64,000 bases of DNA from Megamerina dolium. Its lineage: Eukaryota; Arthropoda; Insecta; Diptera; Megamerinidae. The notes under the pieces are model-generated. The model worked only from the letters and a program-made list of their open reading frames with translations, was not told where the DNA came from and did not search any database. Positions 49,201 to 59,920 of this stretch are shown one piece after another (position 1 is the first letter of the stretch; each line of letters opens with the position of its first letter). A program made the translations under genes and the position numbers. The stretch is taken from NCBI GenBank assembly GCA_963854835.1, contig OY978529.1:38808055-38872054 (forward strand), in the 5' to 3' direction.

Positions 49201-52200
49201 CTGTACGTATGTAGTAGATTACAAGAATACAGCATAGCGTAATAAATTGAACAATTTCAAAATATATTAAATTTATTTCCCTTTAAAGCAACAATAAATG
49301 TCTATCTATAGTGCTCGTACATATGTATAAATAATATTAATTTGAACATTTTTTTTTTCTTTATTTATCTTTAGGTAAAATGTCAATTGCACGTGTCATA
49401 CATTTTGTTTCATACATATTAACAGACTGAAGTATTGATTAATTGTCTTTCTGATGGTAGATAATACACATACATATGTATGTAGTAGAGGTTGCCGATT
49501 TGCTTAGCTGCGAAATGACGATTATTTAAACTGACTCAAATCAAGCCTTACAGTTGTTTTTAAACGAAATGTACTCGGTAGCATCATTGTACAGGTTAAA
49601 ATAGGGGACTTTGTCAACGAAATATTTGGCATGATTCATAATAAAATATTAGCCGTGTTTTATACGGCACGTGTAATTAACTAGCAGCGTTCTATAGGTG
49701 CTAAGTGTACTTAGCATGTTGCTTAAGAGAAATCAATCAATCAATCAAAAGAGAGCGTGACGTTGGAGCAAGGACAAAATTCTTGTTCATTAAGTGGACC
49801 ACACGAAACCAGACTGAGGAGGACTGTTTGAGGATATGAGCCTCTCCTCTACCTTTTCAATAAAAGATAGAATTGATCTTGTCGAACTTTTGATGATTGA
49901 AGCTGGTGTTGGGAAACTCAGGTGAAAGTGTAAACCGAAGCCTGGACAAGGAAGGCATTCGCAAAAGATGTGGATCGATGTTTCATCCGTGTCCGAGGAT
50001 AATCTCAGGAGGGGGTACTTTAACCAGTTATGTCCTGAGAAATAGCCGGTTACTTAGCATAAATTTGTTCTGCTAAGGCTAATTCTGTTAAAAGCTGTAT
50101 CAAAGCGATGAGAGGTTTCGCTTGGCTGAGGCCTTTCGAATTTGTCCATTGTATTTGGTATTTGACAAGATAATGTGTTGCTATCATAGCTTTGACCGTT
50201 GCCCAGCTTATACCACAGAAAGGTTCTGGGCCTGTCAGCGCCAACTCTCGCTAGTTCGTCCGCGACTTCATTGCCCTCAATTCCGTTGTGCCCCGACACA
50301 CAACATAATGTGACCTTATTTTGCATAGACATTTTTTTGTAGGATAAGGAAGCATTCGGTGACTAGTTTGGAAGAGAACTCCCATGAGGAGAGAGATTTG
50401 ATGGCAGTTTGGCTGTCTGAGAAGTCTGGAAGTAGAAGTCACCCTTGGTAGGGCCAGATTGCCAAGGGAAGCCTAGCTTAAAACAGAAGGGCGGCAGGTA
50501 TTCTGAGTTCACATATTAAGGCCGGCCATGCATCTATCGGCATATGCTGTTTCACCTTAGATTCGGGGCATTTGTTAGAGAATGTACATCTCTCCGCCGA
50601 CTACCATTTGTCAGCACTCAAGCATAGACGGTTCTAAGCTAGAGCGTGTTTCTAGCCACCCCTACGGAGGGTGTAGTTGCACTACCGTAGTGCACACAGT
50701 TACGGCACGTACAGTTACGTGTTACATGTAAATCCCCCTGTGTACCCATCAGCTGACAGTACAGAGGTGTTACTTATCGATTTATTTAAATTAAAACCTG
50801 AAATTAGGAAAATTTGCAACTACCAAAAAAAACAAATTTTTTTGCGATTGTATTTAGATAAGATAAGATGGGTAGATAAGTGGGTGCCGTGGCTCAGTGG
50901 TTAGTGTGTTGGCCTTCTGATCTGTAGGTCGTGGTTCAATCCCCGGCCCATGCATAACAAATTTAATATCGAAAGATTTTTCTTTCGAACGGTACCCACC
51001 TGTCGGCAAGCAATTGGCAATTCTTCCGACAGTAACAACTTGCCATGAAAAAGCTTCTAAAAGAACTCTGTGACAAAGCTCAGAAAAAGTGATGTCGCAA
51101 GGGTTCTGCCGTTCAGAACCGGCTAAAATAAGTAGGTCCATTCTAATACTGTCCAAAATTTAAGACGACAGTAATTGAAGAGAAGCTCGGCCAATGAGCC
51201 CTTCGGGGCTTTAAGTGCCACATATTTATTTTTTATTTTTATTTAGATAAGATATATTTTAAAAAATAGTACAGAAAATGTCAAGTTCTAGTGGATTAAT
51301 GATTATTAATCTGTAGTGTTATTCGCAAAATTCTCTGTAAATGCTTTCAACTGGCAATAAGCTACTGAAGAAAATTACCCGTACAGGAAGTAAATACTTT
51401 CTTTTTTTTCGATTTTGAACATGGGTAGTTGTTTATTTTTGCCAACTGCCAAATCGGTTTTTAACTACCCATTATCGCTTCAACTACCCGTTATTTAAGG
51501 TTCTGATTTAAACGTCAAAAATGCTAGACTTAAGGGGGAAGACCTCTTTGACGGTTTGAAAAAATCGAATTTTTTTTTTTGCTTGAAATGTTCTATGAGG
51601 TGTTTATTTTAATGTAGTATGCATCTGTAGTCCGCCAGAAACATTTAAACGAGGTAACGAGACGATTTTTTAAAAAATTTCCCGGGGCACTAAGCGAGTT
51701 TCTAAAACTTCAAACGCGTTTATCTCGAAACGACATTTTGTAAACTGGTGGGACATATCACGCTTGCAGTTTTCAACCGATTTTGATGAAACCTTGCAAA
51801 ATTATCGAGAATTTAATTCTGCATCGAAATACTGGATGGGATTTTTGATATATTATAATTTGGATTTTTAAATCACGATTTTGAGGCAAATTTTACAGGT
51901 AAAAAATTAACAATTTTTTATAAATAGCCACCATTTTCGTAAAAATTAACTTTTCAAAAAACGGCTTCAGTATTTCAGTGCGAAATTATATGGAGAATAA
52001 CCTGCCTATCTAACTTTTGTTCCAGATTCACTTGCCAAGGGTCCAGATGTCCCACCGACGGGGAAAACCGGGCTGGAGGGGGGCTACGCGACCTGGTGCA
52101 GTGTGTACAGAGAGCCCGAGATCCAAGCAAAAAAAATTGACATTTATTGTAAAAAAGATAACTAATAAAATCATATAAAATATTTTATTATTGCAAGTTG

Positions 52201-55200
52201 TTTTAATGCTGAAAAAAATTCCGAAAATACTTTATTTTCCGACAGCTCAAGGTGGTCTTGAAACAAAACTGCAATATTTCAAAATTTTTGAAAAATTTAT
52301 TTTCATTGCAAAATTACTCTGAACTTGCTGTATTTGAAATTTTTATATACTTTTGTGCAATATACAAAATTAAATCAACTCAATTTAGGAAAATAATCGT
52401 CTTTATTGTTTTATTGACACCAAATTAGCGAGGTATATCAAATATATCGGTCAAAATTTAATTGCTCATTCTTAGGCTTATTACAGAAAAAGGTGATTCA
52501 TCTAAAAGTGCTTTCAGAAAAATTTTAAGAAATGAAAAATTCCAATTTCATCGAATATAGAAGCTGCATTATCATTCAAAAGCACCATTCATTACATAAA
52601 TTTTTTAAAGATTATTTTTCAATATGTGCGCTTCTTTTGAACTTAAGTCCAGGATTTCACACCTATAGAAATATTTATCTTTGTTTTAATTTCGATAATT
52701 TATTGATTTTTCTTTTACCTTACCTCAAGGACATCATCAGGATTATTTCTTTCAAATCTTGGCCGTTACTGTGACTAACGTGAGCCATGTTGAGGTCCTA
52801 TTATGCTTTCCATTAGGACAACTTTCAACTTTCACTATGTACGCAACCAATAACCGAACTTTCAATGTCAAAACATTCAGTATAAACAACATTTCGCTTT
52901 GTTATAGCCGAATATCATCCAGATCACGAGCCTCAACTTTAGGCTCGATAACGGATCCCTTTCACAGTAACGTTTCGACCGGCCGACCGCATTGTTGCTA
53001 AAATATGGACCAATGATTCGACTGGTCCATAAACCACACCAAACCGTTGTTTTTTTCTGGATGTAATGGCAGCTCTTCAACCTTTTCGATTTACTCTTCA
53101 GACCAAATACATTTATTCATGTAGTCATTTAGCCAAGACGGACTATAACGCTGAAGAAAGTTTTGACTGAAAACAATGAATCTTCTTTCGAAATGCTGCT
53201 GAATAACTTCTAGAAGCAATCCCGGGCTAAGTATTTTCATGGTGAAAAGTCACACATCACTGCTCAAAAATCCTTAAAAACAGTCGCCCTAAATTTTATT
53301 TCAAATTCTTATAAAATATTTTACAATTTATGCAAGTTATCAGGCAAATTAGAAAAGGATGGAGACGTTTAGGGGTGAAATAGAACAATTTCAAAATTCG
53401 AAGAATGAAAAAAATTAAATAACAAGTGTAGATATTGATATGCTGCGATTGAGATACGCTTGGGCTTAAAATGTTCGAAAACCGAACATCACAGGTGTAC
53501 GGCATCACAATGGAGAATTTTCTGGCCTAGGCATTCTCAAGTATGGAAGCAGCCGCATAACTTAGCTTAGCTTTGTTTAAAATTTATAGAATTGAAATTA
53601 CACAAAATATATATCTATTATACAAAATATATATTCCGGACACCGGAACTAAATGAACTTCCTGGTAATCAGAGATCCTATAGATTTTTGCCGAGTTCGA
53701 ATAATATGAACGAACTTAATCTGTAATGCAAAAAAAATTGCTTGAATTTTGTAAGACTGTATAGCTATTTAATGCTATTGATGGTCTCTTCCATTTTGAA
53801 AGAAATTAAATTATAGAATCTGTCAAATTTGATTTTCTCTAAAACGAAGCTGGACAATGAATAAATCGTTTAATTTATATTTTATCTCAAATCGTTTGAA
53901 TTTCCCAAATCTGAAACTAAAAAAAAACAGGATTTCGTGAAACTTCTGAGAAAATTTGAACTTTATCGATACGATGCGAAGTAGAATTGTCCGATTTTTC
54001 CAAATCTACAAGTAAAAACGTAGGATTTCGTGAAAAAATTGTGTGAAAAATATAATTTCATATCAGCACAACGCTATTGTAAACTTCAAAATCAGGTAAC
54101 GCAGATTTCGCCTATGTTTTCTGGACTCAGTAAGGTTTTAGTTCTCGGCACCCTGTATATCCTTGAGTTTTCTTGAGTCTATATTACGAATTGTTAGTGA
54201 ACATTCTATTTTTCTTTTTACTTTGAATATCCCCAAACTTCTAAATAGTTCTTCGAGTGTAACTAGAATGTTAAGTTTTTACTGTGAGCGCTTAATTTTT
54301 ATATCGATCATTCCTGTTCGATTATGTTAATAATTAAATGCAACATTTATTTGGTATTAGTTTTATGCTACAATAACAACAACACCGGCATTTACAATCA
54401 CTTGCACATCATCTTCTTCACTAAAAACTTCAGTAGTACTTCTAATAAATTTTCTCTGAAACACGCGAGTTATTTGCGCATATGGCAACGCTCTAGAAAT
54501 GTCGATTGTTATATCTGTATTGTTTCTTTTTTCCAGGGTTGATTTTAATCATTACATATTTAGTTTTTCTCAAATGATGATTCAAAAAATGGATTTTTAT
54601 ACTTTACAATGATTTGATATCATTGTGAAAATGTCGATTATTATAAATTTAGAATATTAATAAGAAAAGAGATGTACTATCACTATCACTGTTTCACTGA
54701 CGTTTTCTGCAAACTGTTCAGAGCAGAAGAAATATACCACTCGCCCATGGTTTAATAACACAAGGTAGAACAAACAATTAGAGGCAGAGTTCTCACCAAT
54801 GAAGTAGAAAAGGTAAATAGAACAACAACAAAGTAAAGTAAAAAAGGAAGCAGCAGAAGTAGAAAAGAACACAACACACTAGTTGGACATTATAAGAAGC
54901 CAGTTTCTAACATTATATGGCGCAGCCAAGAGGAATCTTTTACAATTGTTCTATCTTGTAATAATATACCTTGCCACTCGCCCTTGGATGCTGGGTATAA
55001 AAACAAAATATTCTTCATAAGCGGAAATCAAGTACCTAGCATTAGTTTATCGTATAAAGCATAAGTGTTGCCTATATAATATTGCAAAAATTGCTTAACC
55101 ACTTATGCTCAAGTACACATGGACGAATGTGTAGTGCGATAGAAAATGAAAAATCCTTGAAACATATGCAATATTCGAGTATATTGTGGTGGCAGAAACA

Positions 55201-56862
55201 TTACATGTAATGTAAGCAATTTTTGTTGGGAAAAAGTTTTTTTTTTTTTAAGTATTACAATTTTATCTTAATCCTTGAACTTTTAGCTAAATAAAAATAG
55301 AACATTTGACCTAAATATAAGTACTAATTAATTGAAAGACATTAATACATTACATATTTTGACGAAATTTATATAAAAAAAATAACCATCATTATACCTC
55401 AATTTCGTTTGGAAATATCTAATCAATTGTTGCACTTGTTTTTATCAACAAAAATTCATACATCATTAAGCAAATACCTATTATATAGATTTGAAATCAA
55501 TCACTTTGAACTTTGGTCGAATTTTTATATATTTGTTCATTTTCATAACATTTTTTGTTAATGACATGTGCACTTTTAGTTTATCCAATATGTAGGAGAA
55601 CAGTATGCAGGTTGGCATAGTCTGTATTATAGGATTTTATAAGGTTAATATATTGTCAAAACGTATGTATACCTAAAGTAGAGTACTTAAAGAGAAAAAT
55701 AAAAGACAAATCATATTTGCTGTAGGTATGACGAAAATGAAGCAAAATAGAAAAGAGAAAATATTATTAAGAACATTCAAAAAAAAAAAAAAAAAAATTA
55801 TAATAATAAACTTTAAGAGTTTGATAAACATATAGAAGCAAAGAAAGAGGTAAATAAATAAAAATATGGTAATATGATGAAATGAGAATACACATTGAAG
55901 GATTTTATGTCAATAGCGGGCGTGTATAGAAAGCGCATGACAATACATATTTAGGTAGAGCCAACTAAATGAAGTCTGTAATGGGAGTACAAAGAATATA
56001 TAGAAAATAACAAACGACAGAAAACTACAAAAGGAAACAAAGGAATTTAATATACATGAGAATGAAGGATATTCATCATAGACATAAATGTATATATGTA
56101 TTTTCAGTTCATTTATATGATGAAATCTGATGCAATTCAGACAAATTGGATTTGTTGAGAATTAATGCTAATCTTTTATAAAATAAAATGTACAAACTGT
56201 AAATTCAATACGTTTGACGGAACAATTTCAAAATGAGAAGATATATAAATAGACAATATTTCCAAGTAGTTTTCTTAGAATAGACAAGATATTATAATAA
56301 TAAGAATACAAGATGAGTTTACATCTGGTAAACGCCCCTATTGATCTAATAAAGGGTAACAACCAACATCGATAGGAGTATTACTGCACACCACACCCCT
56401 CCGTTTCTACTTAACAAGGATATTGTTTATGTATTTATTATAATTAACAAAATTATTCTTAATGTAATAGAAGCAAACTACTTCCTGTACAAGAATTTGA
56501 TGGTACAGCAGACATGAATATGCATATATGATCATATGTATGCATTGATGATATACTCAAATAGTATATGCAAACTCAGAAATCGATAAACAAAATAGAA
56601 ACCGGAACGCTGGTCTCATTCTATCAATGCAGCTACATATAAACACCTCATACGATGGAATTACTCGCATTTGTATGTACATTCAGACATGGACAGACAT
56701 TAGGCATCATATTTACTTGATTATCAGAAATATGAAGTATATAATTAACCAAATTGTGATTGGATACACCGACAAATAATTACCTGTTAAATAGAAATTA
56801 TTAAATTTTTGTGCTAAACGAAATAATCGCGAAAGTTTCACATCACTCGACGACGCCGCCAT
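37098..56862 (-). CDS. Nudix hydrolase with DUF4743 domain (CG12567-like), five exons, 356 aa
   Basis: Coding exons on the minus strand: 56862-56784, 40765-40632, 40233-40111, 40022-39485 and 37294-37098; all joins use GT/AG and keep frame. Start ATG (56862) gives MAASSSDVKLSRLFRLAQKF. Residues 1-112 form the DUF4743 region (IRPFLVEGQQVGLVKSDVI, LRKYPEVFCI); about 130-285 is the Nudix domain, with PGKWDNMVGGGLSVG at about 169-183 and the helix KEAAEEA at 192-198 supplying the metal-binding acidic residues; the classical box spacing is altered, as in this family. The C-terminal tail (about 318-356) is Gln/Asn rich, encoded by CAG/CAA repeats. Relatives (yeast YJR142W, fission yeast Tnr3 N-terminus) hydrolyse damaged thiamine pyrophosphate analogues, so a housekeeping role in thiamine metabolism is likely but inferred. 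Intron 1 is 16 kb and full of mobile elements; intron 4 holds an antisense LINE. Confidence 0.9.
37630..39060 (+). mobile_element. RTE-like LINE with internal deletions (copy R3)
   Basis: Lies in Nudix intron 4, antisense to the gene. Pieces in order: apurinic-type endonuclease start (VMRWTGQGCSKGAPCDIYY, near 37650), more endonuclease (GTFGPTVGKF near 37905), RT block (QGDLLSCDFFNIIMEKILRA near 38310), active site LLAYADDIDII near 38412, YLGTSINSSNNVS near 38620, then TYGAEAWTISTSDERIHGVF and RKIFQPIC. Several stops and deletions. This copy shows that the family has an endonuclease and a YADD box. Confidence 0.75.
39485..40022 (-). CDS. Nudix gene exon 4 (catalytic domain)
   Basis: Carries the whole Nudix fold. 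The open frame would end at a TAA just past the GTAAGC donor at 39484, but splicing to 37294 restores a glutamate codon and continues with FHFTQIVELLHVPLQSLY, which fits the family's C-terminal end. Confidence 0.88.
40066..40092. repeat. (GA)n microsatellite
   Basis: A pure GA run in Nudix intron 3, about 20 bp beyond the donor of exon 3. Confidence 0.9.
40281..40305. repeat. (GT)n microsatellite
   Basis: GTGAGTATGTGTGTGTGTGTG run in Nudix intron 2, close to the acceptor of exon 3. Confidence 0.85.
40766..41599. other. start of the region left of the transposons in Nudix intron 1
   Basis: AT-rich intronic sequence. No exon or mobile element recognised. Confidence 0.3.
41600..42790 (-). mobile_element. 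mariner element (copy M3)
   Basis: Minus strand. A transposase is readable in two frames: 42520-42326 (VLNDRRKL-like helix-turn-helix, then LHEHFDMRKLCAKWVP) and 42252-41671 (193 codons, TMDETWLHH, HQDCTALCHKS, PPYSPNLAPSDFFLF). A deletion removes the residues before the first catalytic Asp. The left terminus (CAGGCCATTCAATAAGTCCG, 41601-41620) is plausible; the right end has the mariner-style ATAGATGGCG but no matching terminus and abuts a SINE. Confidence 0.8.
41671..42520 (-). pseudogene. broken mariner transposase (M3)
   Basis: All three catalytic Asp positions are still codable, but the second motif reads HQDCTALCH, one residue longer than the usual HQDNAPCH, so the gap to the third Asp is 35 instead of 34. 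A stop follows LTVDQ and the segment up to the first Asp is shortened. Not expected to be active. Confidence 0.75.
42795..42985 (+). mobile_element. SINE 3' part (S6)
   Basis: Body and tail of the SINE family (GGTACCCACTTGTTGGCAAG, CTGCCGTTCGGAATCG, GGAAGAGAAGCTCGGCCAAA, CCTTCGGGGCTTA). The tRNA-like head is absent; it starts where mariner M3 loses its terminus. Confidence 0.65.
42986..44364. other. intronic stretch with repeat scraps
   Basis: A reverse satellite scrap (CTAAAGCTGTGAAGTGTATGA) near 43110, and at about 43977-44060 a GTTAGGTTAGGTTAGG start followed by CACTTAAGCCCAAATAGGAT and CATTGTGATGC, related to the tail of SINE fragment S5. No exon. Confidence 0.4.
44365..44892. mobile_element. 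PIF/Harbinger-like MITE
   Basis: A 528-bp non-coding element whose terminal 37 bases (44365-44401 and 44856-44892) are perfect inverted repeats, beginning TAGCCTAGACAGACGGCAGC. It is flanked by the direct 3-bp repeat TAA (44362-44364 and 44893-44895), as expected for PIF/Harbinger insertions. A second, imperfect copy of GACAGACGGCAGTATT-like sequence lies just inside the right arm. The intact arms suggest recent movement. Confidence 0.8.
45017..45527 (-). mobile_element. internally deleted Tc1/mariner-superfamily element
   Basis: Second copy of the element at 1918-2466, opposite orientation, 511 bp, TA on each side. It keeps the same head (complement of GGTGATTTTTTAGCAACTTT at the right end), the same internal CGACTTACA/AACGAATAACG region and the same tail coding RSRGQHLHEIIFK-like sequence, with the core lost between the same two segments. 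Confidence 0.75.
45528..46797. other. intronic AT-rich stretch
   Basis: Poly-T run at about 46561-46586; nothing else recognised. Confidence 0.3.
47397..47605 (-). mobile_element. SINE copy (S7), nested in M4
   Basis: Reverse strand. B box GGGTTCAATCCCC (complement at about 47578-47590), then the body (CAAGCAATTGGCAATGC, CATGGAAAAGCTTCTAAAAG, GGTTCTGCCGTTCGGAACAG). The 3' tail is missing. Confidence 0.7.
48213..48500 (-). repeat. interspersed repeat with (GTT)n edge
   Basis: A (GTT)n run at about 48219-48241 followed by GTAGCAG and then a G/C-rich segment (to about 48480) with codon-like texture but no recognised domain. Probably the end of a retroelement lying on the minus strand with a (CAA)n tail; not identified. 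Confidence 0.35.
48779..49732. other. intronic AT-rich stretch
   Basis: No exon or mobile element recognised. Confidence 0.3.
49733..50560 (-). mobile_element. I-clade-like LINE 3' end with RNase H domain
   Basis: Minus strand. RNase H pieces FSDSQTAIKSLSSWEFSSKL (near 50400) and VSGHNGIEGNEVADELARVGA (near 50250), a short linker, then scraps of the C-terminal tail, and an (ATTG)n tail at 49735-49752. Frameshifts throughout. A different family from 29310-30690 (different tail), with the same domain order. Confidence 0.7.
50851..50864. repeat. SINE target-site duplication, left
   Basis: TATTTAGATAAGAT, identical to 51240-51253. Confidence 0.8.
50865..51239 (+). mobile_element. full-length tRNA-derived SINE (S1)
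   Basis: A 375-bp insertion flanked by an exact 14-bp direct repeat. The head has RNA polymerase III promoter boxes in tRNA spacing: A box TGGCTCAGTGG (50890-50900) and B box GGTTCAATCCC (50933-50943). A unique body follows (CTTTCGAACGGTACCCACC, GGCAAGCAATTGGCAATTC, AGAACTCTGTGACAAAGC, GGTTCTGCCGTTCAG), then a T/A-rich tail after AAGTGCCACATATTTATT. Best copy in the window; others at 5348, 14640, 16293, 26869, 42795 and 47397. Confidence 0.85.
51240..51253. repeat. SINE target-site duplication, right
   Basis: TATTTAGATAAGAT, identical to 50851-50864. Confidence 0.8.
51254..52739. other. intronic stretch, possible unidentified repeat
   Basis: The part 51530-52130 has a different texture (AAACGCGTTTATCTCGAAACG, AACCGATTTTGATGAAAC, a G-rich end near 52050-52120) reminiscent of non-coding DNA-transposon interiors, but no ends were found. 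The rest is AT-rich. Confidence 0.3.
52740..53180 (-). mobile_element. Tc1/mariner-superfamily transposase relic
   Basis: The minus strand reads VWCGLWTSRIIGPYFSNNA (53040-52980 region), matching the segment after the first catalytic Asp in the same insect group as 27545-27880, followed by IEPKVEARDLDDI. Stops and frameshifts; no termini located. Confidence 0.55.
53181..56783. other. remainder of Nudix intron 1
   Basis: No exon or recognisable mobile element. A poly-A run at about 55779-55797 and generally AT-rich sequence. Confidence 0.3.
56784..56862 (-). CDS. Nudix gene exon 1
   Basis: Twenty-six codons and one base from the ATG to a GTAATT donor. The last codon, split as G/GT, becomes the glycine before FQKGDIRPF. 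Its identity rests on the in-frame join and on the LFRLAQKFNNFYLTG sequence expected at the start of DUF4743 proteins. Confidence 0.8.
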
Positions 56863-58936
56863 ATCTTTCTCAATAGCGGTTTTTTCCTGTTGGATTTTTT
56901 TCTTCCTTTTTTCCTTTTGCTATTGCAAGTGTGATTATTTGACTATCTGATTTGATTCTTTTTCACTTCACGTTATTTTCTTTTTTATATAATTGTTTCA
57001 ATATTATTTATGATTTCGATGAAAATATTTGCAAGCTATTTCCTTTTCTCAATGAAGGTTATAAAGCTGCATAAACTTCTTAACGATACTGTTCCTTCGT
57101 ATTATTGCAAAAACTATGAACCACAAATGGAAGGGGGTATCTATCACCTCAATATAAACTATTTTTTCCCGACTGGCGACAATGTGACGACTACACAACC
57201 ATTCGCGATGACCACTAAAAATCGTTTAAACCGCATATATGAAAGGCTACAAAAGAATTTACTGCGAAATTCATGTGAATATAGAAATAACAATAAAAGA
57301 CTATGACAGAATACACAGTTAAATTGACAATGTGGCAATTCTCATAAAAGGGGCACATACACTGCCTGCTGATACAAGTGTGTACACGTAGACTAAGTGA
57401 ACCGATCGATGTTAATGTCTAAGTGCCTGTCCTCATTGGCTTGCCTAGGTGCAACTGTGCGAGCACAATAGGTAGAAAAGTAGGCAATCAGAAAAGGATG
57501 GAAGTTTTGCACAGAAAGTTCAATCCAAAATTTAAAAATCGGCGCAACAAGCAATGTTCTATGTCCAAACTGTTTCAATTTTGAGAAATATGCACACAAA
57601 TTTGTAGACGTTGAAGTGATATAATCAGTAAAAAGTGCTCTATATCAGGTTGTGCTATCAATTGTTTGTTCAAAAAGGTTGTTTAATCAAATTAAAAATA
57701 TGAGATATCAATATTGAAATTATTCGACTAATCTGAATTTTGATTAATCAAAATATTTTTCATTTTTATTTTTTCCTTGTTTTTGAAATTTTCTTTGGGA
57801 ATAAAAATTTTAAACACATTCTCATATTCATAGCTTTGTACAGCTTACAGTCTACTTTGTTTCGGAAAAAATATTATAAATATTTGGAACATTTTATTTG
57901 AATAATTTTATTCTGATTAGAATAATTTCAATTTTAGAAAATTCAAAAACATGATTATACTAATAATTTTATATTTGATTAATCGAATCAAGTGTCGAGT
58001 CGTGGGATTTTGGTCTCGGGTAACATGCAGTCTGTTAGAGTCGACAATACAGCCTTGAAAGCTTTTATGAAAAGCGGGCGAATTACCAACACCAGTGTGT
58101 TCGGCTTGGATGGAGTACCTTAGTAGTACTACACGCGTTAATTTGATTAATTATTGATACAAAAAAGGGTATGAAAAAGAAGAAAACAAATTCGCTTATT
58201 GTGACTACTAGAAAACTTCAATGAAGGAGTGCCCAAGCTCGATCTGGTTGCTCTTTGGATTAGAGTCCCAGTCACAGTGTACTACCCTTGGTCCTCCCAC
58301 CCCTCTCTACTATTTAGAACGCTAAAAAAGAAGCTATCCTGTAACTATCCATTCCTCAACAGGGATAAGCTACAGTAAGAACATATGTTGGAGTAAAATC
58401 ACTCAACGTTCGACTTTCAAAAAAACATAGACAGCAGCCTAAATGCGCATCTAAATCCCAAACGGTAAGAGCTTCAAAATAACAACCTTAATTTGACAGA
58501 CACGTGCAAATATATTACTTGTCCTATCGTGTCACTACATATTTTGCAAAGATTTATATTCTATTTTAAAATAATATATAAAATTTAAAGATCGTAATTA
58601 ACAAAAAATTTGCGTTTTATTAATTTAAAAATAACTATGATAATACATGTTTGTTTACATTCGTTTCATTATCTTCGTTAAGCTACAAAACAACAAACTG
58701 TTCACAATAGTGAATGTGTTTTTCGTTGAATTCAGAGGCACATGCTAAACTACGAACGAAAATGAAATGTCAAATTAGATAATTGAAGTTTTTGTTATAG
58801 GGGGCAAGAATTACATGATTTTGACTGTGAAGCGGTAGTGTTTTTCTTCGATTTTCCGCCTCGACGAAAATTTGTGGAAATTGTAATCTATATATATTTA
58901 TTTTATAAGCGTTAACAAATTATCTCACACAGAGCA
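56863..58936. other. intergenic region between divergent Nudix and Tim23 starts
   Basis: The two genes are divergent, 2.07 kb apart. The part 57680-57985 contains TTGATTAATC-type phrases like 32015-32465. No core promoter element could be assigned. The 98-codon frame at 57010-57306 has no recognised motif and was not accepted as a gene. Confidence 0.35.
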
Positions 58937-59876
58937 ATGAGTGAAGATTATTTAAGTAAACCACTTTCGTTGTCTCCATCACCTGCCCGTAAGTAAAATT
59001 ATAGAACAGGCGCACCATGCGTCTGTTCGGCTAGTTGACTAGTTATGCATGTGAACGAGTTCAGGGTGCATGACAAGCAGCAAACATAAATTACGCAACG
59101 AATAACATAATTGCAATATATTTTATTAAATTGCCTGTGGCGTGCTTTTAATTAAATAAAAAAATTAATTCGTTTTAGTGGATGAACCAAACCGTCTTGC
59201 TAATTCACCCAATAGTCGAACAGCTGCGAGCACATTTGCTGCACCAGTGTCACCGTTTTTAAATTATGATCCGCGCTTCCTGCAACAAGCTCAACCGGAA
59301 TTCATTTTTCCCGAAGGTGCGAATAAACAACGCGGCCGCTTCGAATTGGCTTTCTCACAGATTGGTTCATCTGTTATGATCGGGGCCGGAATCGGAGGCA
59401 TGGCTGGATTTTATAATGGTTTGAAAACAACTGCAGCACTACAACAGACGGGAAAATTACGACGAACACAGTGCGTAATAAATACAGTCTTAATTTTTAA
59501 AATTGATTTGATACATTTATAATTTTTCACATTAGAATGCTTAATCATGTCATGAAACAAGGTTCTGGTACAGCCAATACATTGGGTACATTAGCTGTAA
59601 TGTATTCAGCTTTCGGTGTGGTATTGCAGTATGCTCGCGGTGAAGATGATGAACTCAACACACTGCTTGCGGGTACAGCTACAGGCCTTTTGTACAAATC
59701 AACTGGTAATTTATGTTCCCCATTCGAGATTACTATAACTAATTAGCTTTTTCTTTTTAGCTGGTCTGAGGAAGTGTGCTGTCGGTGGTGGTGTAGGACT
59801 TGGGCTTTCCGCATTATATTGTCTGTTTCAATTTACGCGAGCGAATGCAGCAGGCGCAAATATGAAATTCCTGTAA
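58937..59876 (+). CDS. Tim23: mitochondrial import inner membrane translocase subunit Tim23, 209 aa
   Basis: Channel-forming subunit of the TIM23 complex in the inner mitochondrial membrane, which imports presequence-bearing proteins. Four exons: 58937-58988, 59179-59470, 59536-59705 and 59761-59876; all GT/AG joins keep frame (for example PA/LDEPN and TQ/MLNHV). Residues 1-70 form the hydrophilic intermembrane-space part (FLNYDPRFLQQAQPEFIFPEG); from about 72 follows the Tim17/Tim22/Tim23 domain with four hydrophobic segments and glycine motifs (SSVMIGAGIGGMAGFYNGL; GTANTLGTLAVMYSAFGVV; LLAGTATGLLYKST; VGGGVGLGLSALYCL). Length equals the usual 205-212 residues. Start chosen as the first ATG giving a complete N-terminus. 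Looks intact and functional. Confidence 0.96.
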
Positions 59877-59914
59877 AAAAAAAACAAATAATTTTAAAAA
59901 TTATTTACCTACAA

Positions 59915-59920
59915 AATAAA
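59915..59920 (+). terminator. polyadenylation signal AATAAA
   Basis: Thirty-nine bases after the Tim23 stop codon; likely 3' end signal. Confidence 0.65.

Noticed and set aside
50884..50950. Possible tRNA gene (A and B boxes)
   Set aside because: No acceptor-stem pairing and it continues into the SINE body with a 14-bp target duplication; it is the SINE head.
54657..54872. 71-codon minus-strand frame in Nudix intron 1
   Set aside because: Hydrophobic low-complexity reading of AT-rich DNA; no motif, and it lies inside an intron.
57010..57306. 98-codon plus-strand frame upstream of the Nudix gene
   Set aside because: No recognisable domain, AT-driven composition and no splice or promoter support; kept as intergenic.
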